This document shows, in pieces, positions 37,244-46,480 of a stretch of 64,000 bases of DNA. Every line of letters begins with the position of its first letter. The stretch's first letter is position 1. Below the pieces are notes generated by a model. The model was not told the DNA's origin and did not search any database. It was given only the letters and a program-made list of their open reading frames with translations. The DNA comes from DATMNR01 sp963702765. Lineage in GTDB: Bacteria > Chloroflexota > Ktedonobacteria > Ktedonobacterales > Ktedonobacteraceae. The translations under genes were made by a program, and so were the position numbers. The stretch lies in NCBI GenBank assembly GCA_963702765.1, contig CAVPEB010000065.1, positions 1 through 64,000 of the forward strand, given 5' to 3'.

Positions 37244-39964
37244 TTATTCCCATTGAGTCCAGGCTATCTTCAGTCTACGTCGCACCAGGAAAAGCGCAGT
37301 GGCAATTACAACCAGTATCACTCCAAGTAACATGAGAAAAAGCGAGGGAGGTGTTGATAGGAAGAGCGCCCTCAATGCCCCCACTAATAATAAGGCAGCG
37401 CTGCTAAGGATGAAGATGCGAACACGAGTTGCGATTCCCAACAGAAGTAAAGCCAGGGACTCCCCTATCAGGACGAGCGTTGGCAATAGATTGCTATAAC
37501 TGAAGCTAAACCACAGCGCAGGAAGCAAAAGCAAGATTGCGCCTGATACTGCAACGACCTGTCCTGCCCAATGTCGTCCGGGAAGAGTTTGATCACGCAT
37601 GACGAATGGTGAGACAATTGAGAGGTAACTGGCAGGTGCCAACAGGAGAATATCTATTCTTGTCTGGCCAAATGCTAACAACTCCCAGGAAATTACCAAA
37701 GAGCATAATAAACCAGCCACGTAATAACACCAGTGCTGTAATATTTTGGCCTGCTGCTGACTGCCGAGACTTTTCTGTGTGTTGTTTTCATAGATGTTCA
37801 TACTAGCAACAATTCCAGTATGCAAGTAACCATACCAGAGAAGCAATAGTGCCAGTTGAAGCAAAGCTCCAGCTCCTACAATCGCCAATAGCGTTGGGCC
37901 ATTCGAGGTGAGTCCGCCTTGAATGATGATACTCAACACCACAATTGTCTGACCACCTAATCCGAGTAATGTATGTGGGACTGCTGGGTGTACCCAGCGC
38001 GAGGCAGGAGGAATAATCTTCCAGGTGAATTGACTTGCGAAGACCACAAGGCAAAGTAAGCTATATGCTATCATTAACGGAACAAGGTCTAGAGGAGGTT
38101 TCTCCCACAACCAGATAGTCGCGGCTGCCAAACCAGCGGGAAACACAAGTAGTTCAGGAAAGCGTTCAACTATCATGATCACAATAGCAATAATGGTGAA
38201 TGCTAGCATGCTATAACCAATAAAGCCAGTCACAGGTTGCGTCAAGAACAGAGATGTCCACATCCCTATTGATACTGCAGCAATCAATGCTGTCAAATAC
38301 CAGGGCCAACTCCAGGTAAATTGTCGCAGTGGTTCCAGAGATTTCGACATTGAAGAAGTGCTCATCATTCGCTTCGACACTAATCCTACGACCAGTCCAA
38401 GAAGAGCCATTGCAAGTCCGATGCCAAAGAGGTAATAGGCAGTTAATTCTAACGTGAGTAAAGTACTCCAGATGGCAAAACCAGCAACCAACCACAACCA
38501 GCGTGGTTGTCTTTCAAAAATCAGTACTGCAAAAGCTACCAGTGCATAGATCAGCAATGCATCTGGAACTGCACCATAGAATGGGCTATTGATGTTTGCA
38601 ACCGTACCATATACACCTGTCAGAATCGCTGCAGCTAAGGCAGTAGCATAGAAAGGTAGAGCATATGTCAGGAACTTATTTCTACGCACTGAACCGAAAA
38701 ATGGCATTGGCTCGAGTCTAAAATATTTGACTGAGACTCCTAGCGCAGCACAAACAAGGGCAATAATTGGCGGGCGGTACAGATCACCCAGGAAACCAGC
38801 TGAGATGATTACCGACCATATTGCAAATGCGGGCATAATCCACATTGCGAACTCGCTCTTTTCAATAACACCAATAATGTAGGCGAGTGCAGCGAAGCCA
38901 AGCAAAGCCAGGCTCGTCACTAGCAACTGTTCCTGTGTATAGCCTGTATACCCGGTAATCACTGCTGAGACTACTGATACGATGTAGAATGGTAAAGACC
39001 AACTACGATCAGCGAAACGGCTGACAGCAACACCTGACAAGGCCAATACAGGTGTGAGAACAAGCAATACCCAGAACGAATTGGTTGGAATGAGTAGAGC
39101 GCCTATTGCAAAGCCCACTGAAGGAATAAGCCACAGCTTTATACGTACCAGAGCGGAAGAAACGTACCATGTAACCGCTAATAATGCAATTTCTACTGCA
39201 ATCGGAATATGAATGCTAAATGTAAATTGCATAGCACTCATACCATTGGCGTAATTAACAAATGAAGATAATATCCCGTAGACAAGACCGGCAACCAGCA
39301 AAGGCCATTCCCACATTTGTATAAAAGTCAGGCCGGTCAGCTTCTGCCCTTGTGTGATATTTCGTGTATGTGTGACAAATCGGTGTACAGCAACTGATGC
39401 CAGGGGCAGTACAAAACCTAAAAGCAGCATTGCCAATTGTCTATTCCATAAGGTTGGAATTGCCAACAAAGCGAAAGTGAGTGGTAGAAAGAGCAAGTTT
39501 TGACAATTCTGGTAAAGTACAACTAAGTAAAGCAGAGCAGCAAAGAAGAGTAATAAAGCGCTTATAATATTCTGATCCTGATTGATGCTCAAACTGAGGG
39601 TCAAAACAATCTCCAGTAAAGCCAATGTATCTAGTGGGTTGGACCATGCAGGATTATAAAGCCTCCTGACGATCACAGCGCCTGCTACAAATGCTAGCGC
39701 CAGGCCAAAAAATGCCCAGACAGGTGAGATGTGGAAGGACAATACAACAATACTGTACTCCCAACTGAGCAAGAAGCCTCCCAGTAAGAGAAGCCAGCAC
39801 CACCTGGCTTTTGAAGGAGTTTTTGCAAAACCCGCCCGATAGAACGTAACGCTAAAGGTAAGTAATATGCCCAGACCTACCGCGACAAGTTCAGCTAGTG
39901 TGCGCCAACTGGTTTGGTATACCAAGGAAGTTGAGTCCAAAGATGTGCCATAACGCAGAAGCAT
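37244..39964 (-). CDS. very large polytopic membrane protein, C-terminal part
   Basis: 906 codons of almost continuous hydrophobic helices (more than 20 predicted by eye) with no soluble domain. It overlaps the upstream 499-codon frame by 74 bases, is offset by +1 from it, and its first ATG (39964) has no ribosome site. I therefore think both parts are one protein of about 1,390 aa, broken between 39891 and 39964; ACT-A-GCT at 39896 is one possible join. It resembles in build the large SCO7613/DUF2157-type membrane proteins of high-GC and Chloroflexota genomes, but I cannot assign a function. Confidence 0.6.
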   Translation of the reverse strand: MLLRYGTSLDSTSLVYQTSWRTLAELVAVGLGILLTFSVTFYRAGFAKTPSKARWCWLLLLGGFLLSWEYSIVVLSFHISPVWAFFGLALAFVAGAVIVRRLYNPAWSNPLDTLALLEIVLTLSLSINQDQNIISALLLFFAALLYLVVLYQNCQNLLFLPLTFALLAIPTLWNRQLAMLLLGFVLPLASVAVHRFVTHTRNITQGQKLTGLTFIQMWEWPLLVAGLVYGILSSFVNYANGMSAMQFTFSIHIPIAVEIALLAVTWYVSSALVRIKLWLIPSVGFAIGALLIPTNSFWVLLVLTPVLALSGVAVSRFADRSWSLPFYIVSVVSAVITGYTGYTQEQLLVTSLALLGFAALAYIIGVIEKSEFAMWIMPAFAIWSVIISAGFLGDLYRPPIIALVCAALGVSVKYFRLEPMPFFGSVRRNKFLTYALPFYATALAAAILTGVYGTVANINSPFYGAVPDALLIYALVAFAVLIFERQPRWLWLVAGFAIWSTLLTLELTAYYLFGIGLAMALLGLVVGLVSKRMMSTSSMSKSLEPLRQFTWSWPWYLTALIAAVSIGMWTSLFLTQPVTGFIGYSMLAFTIIAIVIMIVERFPELLVFPAGLAAATIWLWEKPPLDLVPLMIAYSLLCLVVFASQFTWKIIPPASRWVHPAVPHTLLGLGGQTIVVLSIIIQGGLTSNGPTLLAIVGAGALLQLALLLLWYGYLHTGIVASMNIYENNTQKSLGSQQQAKILQHWCYYVAGLLCSLVISWELLAFGQTRIDILLLAPASYLSIVSPFVMRDQTLPGRHWAGQVVAVSGAILLLLPALWFSFSYSNLLPTLVLIGESLALLLLGIATRVRIFILSSAALLLVGALRALFLSTPPSLFLMLLGVILVVIATALFLVRRRLKIAWTQWE

Positions 39965-41390
39965 AAAGTTGCAATGGTAAAAGAGGTGAGCTTATCAAAG
40001 GCACGATGAGCACCAAAACTAATGCGATTTGATCTAGGCCGAGGCTAAGAATCCCAAACGGCTCTAGCCGTTGCCCAGCAAACCTGTTCAGGCCATGATA
40101 AAGCAGTGCAACAAATGTTAAAGCCAGCGCGTATCCGATTACTTCAAACCTCAATACGTAGCAAAAAGCCAGTACTGAACCTAGAACTAAAAAGGCAAGA
40201 ACAATAACAAGGCTAGTCCATTTAGCTATCCAAATTGAGAGAGTTGCCCAAATCAATAATAAAAGCGTCATGCACAATATTGAAAAGCGTAATTCACTGA
40301 TAGGTGAACCATTAAAGTCAATCCCAAGCGAATACACCATCATGAAACAGAGACTCAATAAACTGGCACCTACAATGAGAAACATTACATAGCGTATGGG
40401 ATCCCGCAACACTCCCCAATGACCTATAAAAGGCCACGTGTCTTCGCCTCCATGCTTCAAAGAGATTGTTGCGGGAATTGTCAGTATCATCGCCATAACT
40501 GGCCACCACCAATAATACAGGTGCAGTGCATCAGATACTGCCAGATCCGCCACAAGCAAAGCGATCAGACCGAGGTACGCAAAAGGAATAAAACGCTGGT
40601 AGACAGCCATCAGAAGGTAGATTATCGCAGCATAGGTGGCTGAAATCGCGATCAAAACAGGAACAGAGAACTGTACATTACTCCCTATTAACAATCTATA
40701 AAGAGAATATGCAACCGGTGGTATCAGTAGAGCAAAGATGATGGTATAAATGGCAGCAACAAACCTGAATGTTTGAAAGCGGTAGGTGACAAAGCCAGTA
40801 ATACCAAAAATGGCATGCACAATGAACAAAACCAGGAACGTAACAAAGAGGTTGGAGGTCGTGATAGTAAAGCTCAGCGAACCAATCAAGAGAAGGAACG
40901 CTCCAACAGAAGCAACTATGTTTATTGCCTGGTCAGCGAAAAATTCCCTCCATGAGAATATATGGCGTGGGGGTTGTGGTTTTGTTGGTGGCGTAGTAAC
41001 AACTTGTTCTTCAGGTAGTGATTTCGGTTGGATAACAGGTGCTGTCGCTACTTTCACTTTTTCGGGAACTTTTAGCGAAGAAGGTGTAGCAACACCTGAA
41101 GCAACAGGAGCTTTTGCGCCTACGGTAACTGGAGGAACGGCAGGCGCGACGAATGTCGTGTAATTGCGTAAGTCATATAAGCGAGACCGATAACGGCGAA
41201 TCAAATCGTCAACTTTAAGACTTCCTCCCCCATAAGTTGACACCCTTTGAAGATCATGAATGGATGACTCCAGAAAACGCTCCTCTTTATCTGGTTTCAC
41301 AGGATATTTACAACGGGGACAATCTTCAATTACTGTTGGATCAACTATCAAGCCACAGCAATCACAACGAATTTCCAATATCTTGTTCAT
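39891..41390 (-). CDS. zinc-ribbon membrane protein, N-terminal part of the large polytopic protein
   Basis: 499 codons. The N-terminus holds a zinc ribbon: IRCDCCGLIVDP, then IEDCPRCKYPV (two CxxC pairs). A Pro/Val-rich linker (residues about 85-150) follows, then about ten membrane helices starting near IVASVGAFLLLIGSLSF. ATG 41390 with AGGAGGTAG upstream, 11 bases after the stop of the DUF5671 gene. Read with the next frame it gives one giant protein. The DUF5671 protein and this one probably act together at the membrane. Role unknown. Confidence 0.68.
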   Translation of the reverse strand: MNKILEIRCDCCGLIVDPTVIEDCPRCKYPVKPDKEERFLESSIHDLQRVSTYGGGSLKVDDLIRRYRSRLYDLRNYTTFVAPAVPPVTVGAKAPVASGVATPSSLKVPEKVKVATAPVIQPKSLPEEQVVTTPPTKPQPPRHIFSWREFFADQAINIVASVGAFLLLIGSLSFTITTSNLFVTFLVLFIVHAIFGITGFVTYRFQTFRFVAAIYTIIFALLIPPVAYSLYRLLIGSNVQFSVPVLIAISATYAAIIYLLMAVYQRFIPFAYLGLIALLVADLAVSDALHLYYWWWPVMAMILTIPATISLKHGGEDTWPFIGHWGVLRDPIRYVMFLIVGASLLSLCFMMVYSLGIDFNGSPISELRFSILCMTLLLLIWATLSIWIAKWTSLVIVLAFLVLGSVLAFCYVLRFEVIGYALALTFVALLYHGLNRFAGQRLEPFGILSLGLDQIALVLVLIVPLISSPLLPLQLYASALWHIFGLNFLGIPNQLAHTS

Positions 41391-41401
41391 CTGACTACCT
41401 C

Positions 41402-43040
41402 CTATTTTGTACCAGGTATGTCTGATAGATGCGTTCCTTCTTGATTCACCATACCCTGAATGCGCATTGCGGCTTCATCACGAGTTATCTTTCCAGCAAG
41501 CAAGTCATCAAGCACCATGTCAATATTGTGCAGGACCTCATCAGGCACATTCGAGGTGGAAACGTTTTGTTCAGGTTCAAATTCTATACTTGAAGGCATT
41601 TCTTCTGTTGCCGGACGCTTCGTGAGACCACTAAAGAGATCTTCACGCCTTGCAATCAAGAAATACACAGCCAGTATGATTAGACCAACTACACACGTGG
41701 CAGCTCCTGCGCGCGCTACCTGTTGCCAATTTTCGAATGGCGAGCCTAATACATCTGTGCCAAGAGAATAAAGAGCAACTGCTCCACCAATGGCCGTAGA
41801 AAGGATGCCGCCAGCTAGCATTGCGAAAACGAAGCCACGTCTGGGGTCTGCGGCCAGAGTCTCATGTTTGAAACGCTGGTGCAGATTGAAATCCAGGGGA
41901 ATATACGCAATGCCGGTGATGATCAGCGCAAGCGCGGGTGACCAATCACGAGGACCCTGTAGTAACACCCGCAAGCATCTGGAAAAGATTAAAGAATACA
42001 AGCGCAATACCCCACCAGAATGCAGCGGCGAGCAAGGCAGTAATAATGGCCTCACCAATAATAGTCGTAGTTATCCACCCTTGTCCGGAAGGGTCTTGGC
42101 GGGCAGTAATGCGCAGCCAGAGCGCGTAAACAGCCGTAACAAGGAGTCCAAGTGAAATGAGAGATACAAAGTTGTAATTATTCAGAAAATCACTTGCAGA
42201 CAGATGAACATTGAAAAGTGACTGGATCCCAAATTCTATTGCACGGCTAATACCATACAGAATAAGGCCAACACCATACGCAAAACTCGCAAAATGCAGG
42301 ATGCTACGCAACAATGAAGCACTATCATTACGCGTAAATAATCCATACCCTATCCAAAACGCTACAAGCCACAACAAAGACAGCACTAAAGCAAGCAAAT
42401 TAGTCGTCGGACATCCTGTAAAGCCACCACATGCAACTGTACCTGTCACTTGACCATTAAAAATGAAAGCATCACCCAGTTGAAAAGCGGTATTATTCCA
42501 GGAAAACGACAAGACAATGAGCAGGATAAGTTGCACACCATAGAGATGTAAACGCTGAAATGTCATTGCCACGCCAGCTCCAGCCTGACTTCTTCGTCGC
42601 TCTAATTCAAGCACGAGTAAGAGCAGCAACGCAGTTGTGGCAAACGCTGCTGAACCTGTCAGATCATAGGCGGGGTCATGACCAAGTTGGGCAATCACCC
42701 CCGTAGACGCAGCAACAATGGCTAAGGGCGCGTCAATCAACTCCGTTAAATTCAAGAAGAAGGAACGGATTGCGCTACTAGCAGCTGCGGGGTCATTCTG
42801 AATATCGCGCCTGATCAGCCAGTAATGTAAAATCCCGAAAAAAGCCGCAATGATCCATGACACAGCAAAAAACACAGTGACCTGCACGATTGAAGCATTG
42901 GTAGGTATAGTGCCATATGCACCTCGTAAGGAAGTAAGTGAAAAGAGGGTTTGCAACAACATATCTAAGCCAACTGCGGCAAAGATTAACATCGCGATAA
43001 AGACAATATAGAGATAAATGCGATACAGATTACGGGCCAT
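41402..43040 (-). CDS. DUF5671 domain membrane protein (one frame interruption)
   Basis: About 545 aa restored. Twelve or so hydrophobic segments; start MARNLYRIYLYIVFIAMLIF with a strong ribosome site (AAAGGAGGAG). Repeated DUF5671-like modules (YLYIVFIAMLIFAAVGLDML and later HLYGVQLILLIVLSFSWNN). The first frame stops at 41946; skipping the A at 41963 (GTT-A-CTA) continues LQGPRDWSPALALIITGIAY. The C-terminal 50 residues are soluble and end in a short-helix motif (LDDLLAGKITRDEAAMRIQ) like SHOCT tails. First gene of the 43.0-37.2 kb membrane cluster. Confidence 0.72.
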
Positions 43041-43277
43041 AAACTCCTCCTTTTTTGAAAGAGAATAAGCTCTTCTCTCAATGAATCATACAGCAATGTA
43101 GGAGTAAAGGCATGGGTCAAATGTCACATATTTGACACAATTCCTAAGAGAAGATTGATCGAAGATGGGAGTTTTGGAGCTAAAGCTTTTTGGAAGCGAC
43201 CAGAGCATGGCAAGCGAGATATAAAATTTGAAGAGATGTATTTGTATGAAGTTCGAAGTGAACGCAAATTGAGAGGA

Positions 43278-43478
43278 TTATTCTTGTATAGCGCCTTGCT
43301 CTTCTTCAATACACACAACTTTAACGATCTCGATAGAGTAACCTCGTTTCTTCCATTTTCCTATTCCTCGCTCTAATCGAGCATCTAAGTCCAGGCGTGT
43401 ACGAGCTTCTACCAAACCAGTCGAAGTCATAGGGGTATGCTCAGGATGAGTGATACAGTAAGTGACGTAATACTTCAT
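43278..43478 (-). CDS. small hypothetical protein, 66 aa
   Basis: MKYYVTYCITHPEHTPMTST then a basic helix (ARLERGIGKWKKRGYSIE) and an acidic end. The ATG at 43478 fits better than a TTG at 43514 that overlaps the preceding gene. Unrecognised. It follows the 153-aa gene closely and is probably in one unit with it. Confidence 0.45.
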   Translation of the reverse strand: MKYYVTYCITHPEHTPMTSTGLVEARTRLDLDARLERGIGKWKKRGYSIEIVKVVCIEEEQGAIQE

Positions 43479-43510
43479 ACTCTCTGCTTTCTTGTTTATG
43501 AATGAGCCTC

Positions 43511-43972
43511 TCAATTGTTCTGTTTTGAGGCTACAGTTCGCCGCTTTGTGTTGATCTGACGCAAATAGTTTGCAAGATGCGCATTGAACGTCAACCCATC
43601 ATACCATTCCGGATATATTGGATGCAGTGACTGAAATGCTATGGTTATAACATATTGAGCAAACTGTTGTTCGTCCATCGCAGTTATCAGAGTTCGTAGA
43701 AGTTGTGGGTCAGGAGCAATCAATGAGACTGGTTCTTCAATTTCTGAACCGGGCATATTGACGTTCAGTTCAGGGAGATCTTCAGTATCAGAAAGGTTAT
43801 GTGTATATCCCAGGGCCAACCAAATTTTTTCAGCTTTATCAAGAGGTTGCCCGGAAAGATTACTTCCCTCGACCCAATGCTGAATGATTTGGAATAGGTC
43901 AGCATCAGAGAGTGCTAGCAAATCCAACTTGACCTGTTTGACAAAAGTTCGGGATTGGCCGTTCATCTTCAT
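43511..43972 (-). CDS. hypothetical protein, 153 aa
   Basis: Soluble, acidic N-terminal half (LLALSDADLFQIIQHWVEGSN), a helical C-terminal half ending LRQINTKRRTVASKQNN. ATG 43972 with AAGGAATTCCGATG spacing, acceptable. No family recognised. Codon use looks like that of its neighbours. Confidence 0.55.
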   Translation of the reverse strand: MKMNGQSRTFVKQVKLDLLALSDADLFQIIQHWVEGSNLSGQPLDKAEKIWLALGYTHNLSDTEDLPELNVNMPGSEIEEPVSLIAPDPQLLRTLITAMDEQQFAQYVITIAFQSLHPIYPEWYDGLTFNAHLANYLRQINTKRRTVASKQNN

Positions 43973-44168
43973 CGGAATTCCTTCCTGATACCACGTTTGA
44001 CTAACGAGAAGGAGACTACATTCATGGCTTAGAGGAAGAGCAGCCAGGATCCATTTTCTTTTTGATTACAGTACATTTCATACAGTAGAGCTATTACCGT
44101 ATGTAGTATGTGAAATGGTCTTTGGCTACTCTTCCCAGCGCTACTCACTACATGTGATGATGACCTGA

Positions 44169-44351
44169 TTAACGAGCGCGACGCTGCCGACGGCGTTGTG
44201 CTTCTGCTTTGCGTTTTCGCCGAGCTTGAGGACTCTCATAATGCCTACGACGTCGTGCCTCTGATAGGATCCCAGCTTCCTGCACCTTGCGCTTGAAACG
44301 TTTGAGTACAAACTCAAACGAATCACCCGGATTCACTATAACTTCTGTCAT
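44169..44351 (-). CDS. rpsU: 30S ribosomal protein S21
   Basis: Small very basic ribosomal protein (60 aa): MTEVIVNPGDSFEFVLKRFK, KVQEAGILSEARRRRHYE, then the Arg/Lys-rich tail. Binds the head/platform near the anti-Shine-Dalgarno sequence. The frame can be extended upstream to 44411, but that part overlaps the zinc-ribbon gene and has no homology; ATG 44351 is the family start. Five bases after the stop of the zinc-ribbon gene. Confidence 0.95.
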   Translation of the reverse strand: MTEVIVNPGDSFEFVLKRFKRKVQEAGILSEARRRRHYESPQARRKRKAEAQRRRQRRAR

Positions 44352-44356
44352 GAATA

Positions 44357-44704
44357 TTACCAGCGCGATCGTTGGTCGCTCGAGCGCCCACTTCTCTGTG
44401 CCTGGTAACAATCACTGCAATACACGGGTTTGTCGCCTCTTGGCTCAAATGGCACCTGAGCCTCATTTCCACAACTGGAACAGGTTACGATGTACATTTG
44501 ACGAGGTTCGCGTTCTCGATAATCACCACTTCGTCCTCTATTATTGTATCCACCACCTGACTGTTTGCGTGCTGCCCGGCAATCTGGACAACGGCTGGGG
44601 GAATTCGTCAATCCACGGCTTGCATAAAATTCCTGTTCACCAACTGTAAAGGTGAATTCTGCATTGCAATCGCGACAATACAAGATTTGATCTGACAATG
44701 ACAT
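44357..44704 (-). CDS. zinc-ribbon (CxxC-x17-CxxC / zf-trcl) protein
   Basis: 115 aa with two metal-binding ribbons. First: ILYCRDCNAEFTFTVGEQEFY, with the partner pair in SRCPDCRAARK. After a disordered Gly/Arg linker (GGGYNNRGRSGDYRERE) comes the second: IVTCSSCGNEAQVPFEPRG with VYCSDCYQAQRSG. This layout is common in Chloroflexota and related phyla and is often close to translation genes. Immediately upstream of rpsU in one unit, which hints at an RNA- or ribosome-linked role. Confidence 0.8.
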   Translation of the reverse strand: MSLSDQILYCRDCNAEFTFTVGEQEFYASRGLTNSPSRCPDCRAARKQSGGGYNNRGRSGDYREREPRQMYIVTCSSCGNEAQVPFEPRGDKPVYCSDCYQAQRSGRSSDQRSRW

Positions 44705-45075
44705 GTTTCTACTTTCTCAATTCCTGGGCTTAGTACCCAATTTATTCTTGTGTATCGTGCGGCTTGCAATAGACGATCTACCTTTAGCTTCTATGCACTA
44801 TACAGCATTTACTAAGTATAACATACCCGTCTATAGTTTCATTTATCAAACAAAATGGAGGTTGCCCAATTATCGGATGCTTCATGGGAAAGGTTTATGA
44901 GGAGCAGGGAGAAGGTCGAAACTTGAAGTCGCCTGGTTACTTCAACTACTGCATTAATATGCAGACGGTAGCTGGTAACGAGGTGACACATGAGCTGTAA
45001 CTGCCACTTACACAAGTGGACAATAGACCTGTGTTGCGGATTATGCGCTATAATCCGCAACTATCGAGTTAGGAA
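44705..45075. other. intergenic region with a strong inverted repeat
   Basis: About 370 bases between two minus-strand genes. I see no gene. It should contain the promoter of the zinc-ribbon/rpsU unit and the terminator of the peroxiredoxin gene (hairpin at 45033-45061). Confidence 0.5.
45033..45061. terminator. perfect 12-bp hairpin after the peroxiredoxin gene
   Basis: GTTGCGGATTAT, 5-base loop, ATAATCCGCAAC. It lies 15 bases past the stop of the minus-strand peroxiredoxin gene. No U tract follows on either strand, so termination strength is uncertain. Confidence 0.55.
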
Positions 45076-45573
45076 TCAGAGGCCCAATTCGTCAACAGCT
45101 TCAAGCACTTCATCGGCATGCTCATCTGGTTTGACTTTGTGCCAGATCTTGCGCACGATTCCATCCTTGTCGATCAAGAATGTTGACCGGACTACTCCCA
45201 TGTACGTTTTACCTGCAAAGTTTTTCTCTTTCCATACATCGTACAACTGGGAAACGGTTGTGTCTGTATCGGCAAGCAGTGGAAAATTCAGGCCATACTT
45301 GTCCGCGAATTTCTGATGGGATTTTACACTGTCAGCACTGACGCCTAAAACAACGATGCCTCGCTTCTGCATAACACGATTGGAATCGCGGAAGTTGCAA
45401 GCCTCTTTCGTACAACCGGGCGTATCATCTTTTGGATAAAAATAAAGCACAACTGTGTGCCCCTTGAGGTCTGCCAGATGCACCTGGCCGTTTTTCACGA
45501 TCTCCTCATTGCCCACTGCCGGCAGTGTAAAATCTGGAGCTGCCTGTTGCTCCTGGACTGCTGTTTCACTCAA
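45076..45573 (-). CDS. bcp: thioredoxin-dependent peroxiredoxin (Bcp/PrxQ type)
   Basis: Reduces peroxides at the expense of thioredoxin. 165 aa. QAAPDFTLPAVGNEE, then VVLYFYPKDDTPGCTKEACNFRD with the peroxidatic Cys (TPGCT) and the resolving Cys five residues later, GVSADSVKSHQKFADKYGLNFPLLAD, and RSTFLIDKDG. TTG start at 45573 with AAGGAGAACTATT. Stand-alone gene, cytoplasmic. Confidence 0.93.
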   Translation of the reverse strand: MSETAVQEQQAAPDFTLPAVGNEEIVKNGQVHLADLKGHTVVLYFYPKDDTPGCTKEACNFRDSNRVMQKRGIVVLGVSADSVKSHQKFADKYGLNFPLLADTDTTVSQLYDVWKEKNFAGKTYMGVVRSTFLIDKDGIVRKIWHKVKPDEHADEVLEAVDELGL

Positions 45574-45845
45574 AATAGTTCTCCTTAATACCGCTTATCT
45601 AAACGGTAGTGTTTTATTTAAGCAAGAATAAATTTGAGAAAGTAGTCACTACTTTCTCAAATGCTTTTACATTTTGTAACATGGATGCAGTGAGAAGTAT
45701 TCCCTAAGGCGCGTTGTCTTCTGATCGCACTGAGATGCGTGCAGTGCTTCTTTATATCAAGATTAATTTACATTTTAGCACACTCTAAACCTTGACTACT
45801 GCTAAAAACTGTATCTTATGACAAACATTCATGCTTCGGTAGGCT

Positions 45846-46475
45846 CAATTTTTCGCATATAATCCGCGTTGCTCCTCTGGCAACATTTCTGCAATGCGGG
45901 TCATCATATCTTCAGTAATATAATTGTAATCCGGCTTTGCGAGAAACATCTGATGGCAGTATATGGGATATACGGCTTACCTATCTTTACGTATACATTT
46001 GGAAACCAGATTCGAAAGGAGCGGAGAATACGACGTGTACCATAATGAGCAATAGGCAAAACAGAAACGCCAGTACGTACTGCCAAGCATTGCTGTTCCA
46101 GTATAAGCAGGTATCATCCGTTCTTGTTTCTCTACTGTCCCTTCAGGGAAAACCACGAGCGCTTTCCCTTCGCGCAAATATGCAAGTCCCTTTTCAAGAG
46201 CTTCACGATCGTCGCGCACCTCGATTGACAGGAATCTGTCCAGTTAGCTGGCAGAGTAGACCGACGATTGGCCAATGGAAAATTTCTATTTTTGTAAAAA
46301 ACCAGACTCGCCGTTGTAAAACAACACCTATTAAAAAAGGGTCATACCAACTAAGGTGATTGGCAACAATGAGTAACGGTCCTTTCGATGGCACGTACTC
46401 TCGTCCACTGACACGATAGCGGCAAATCAAATGTGTAAAACCCCAAACGACTGCACGAAAGGCATCATAGAGCAT
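45846..46475 (-). CDS. plsC: 1-acyl-sn-glycerol-3-phosphate acyltransferase (frame interrupted four times)
   Basis: Makes phosphatidic acid from lysophosphatidic acid. The restored protein (about 205 aa) has VANHLSWYDPFLIG (HX4D catalytic motif as NHLSWYD), PVNRG, and FPEGTVEKQE (FPEGT motif). Joins: GGT-G-CGC (46217-46220), CTT-G-GCA (46083-46084), ATC-A-GAT (45951), CGC-A-AAG (45936-45938), all +1; the restored end is ITEDMMTRIAEMLPEEQRG and a TGA at 45846. An IS630 element ends 6 bases upstream of the ATG, so its own promoter is lost or displaced. Confidence 0.8.
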
Positions 46476-46480
46476 ACACT

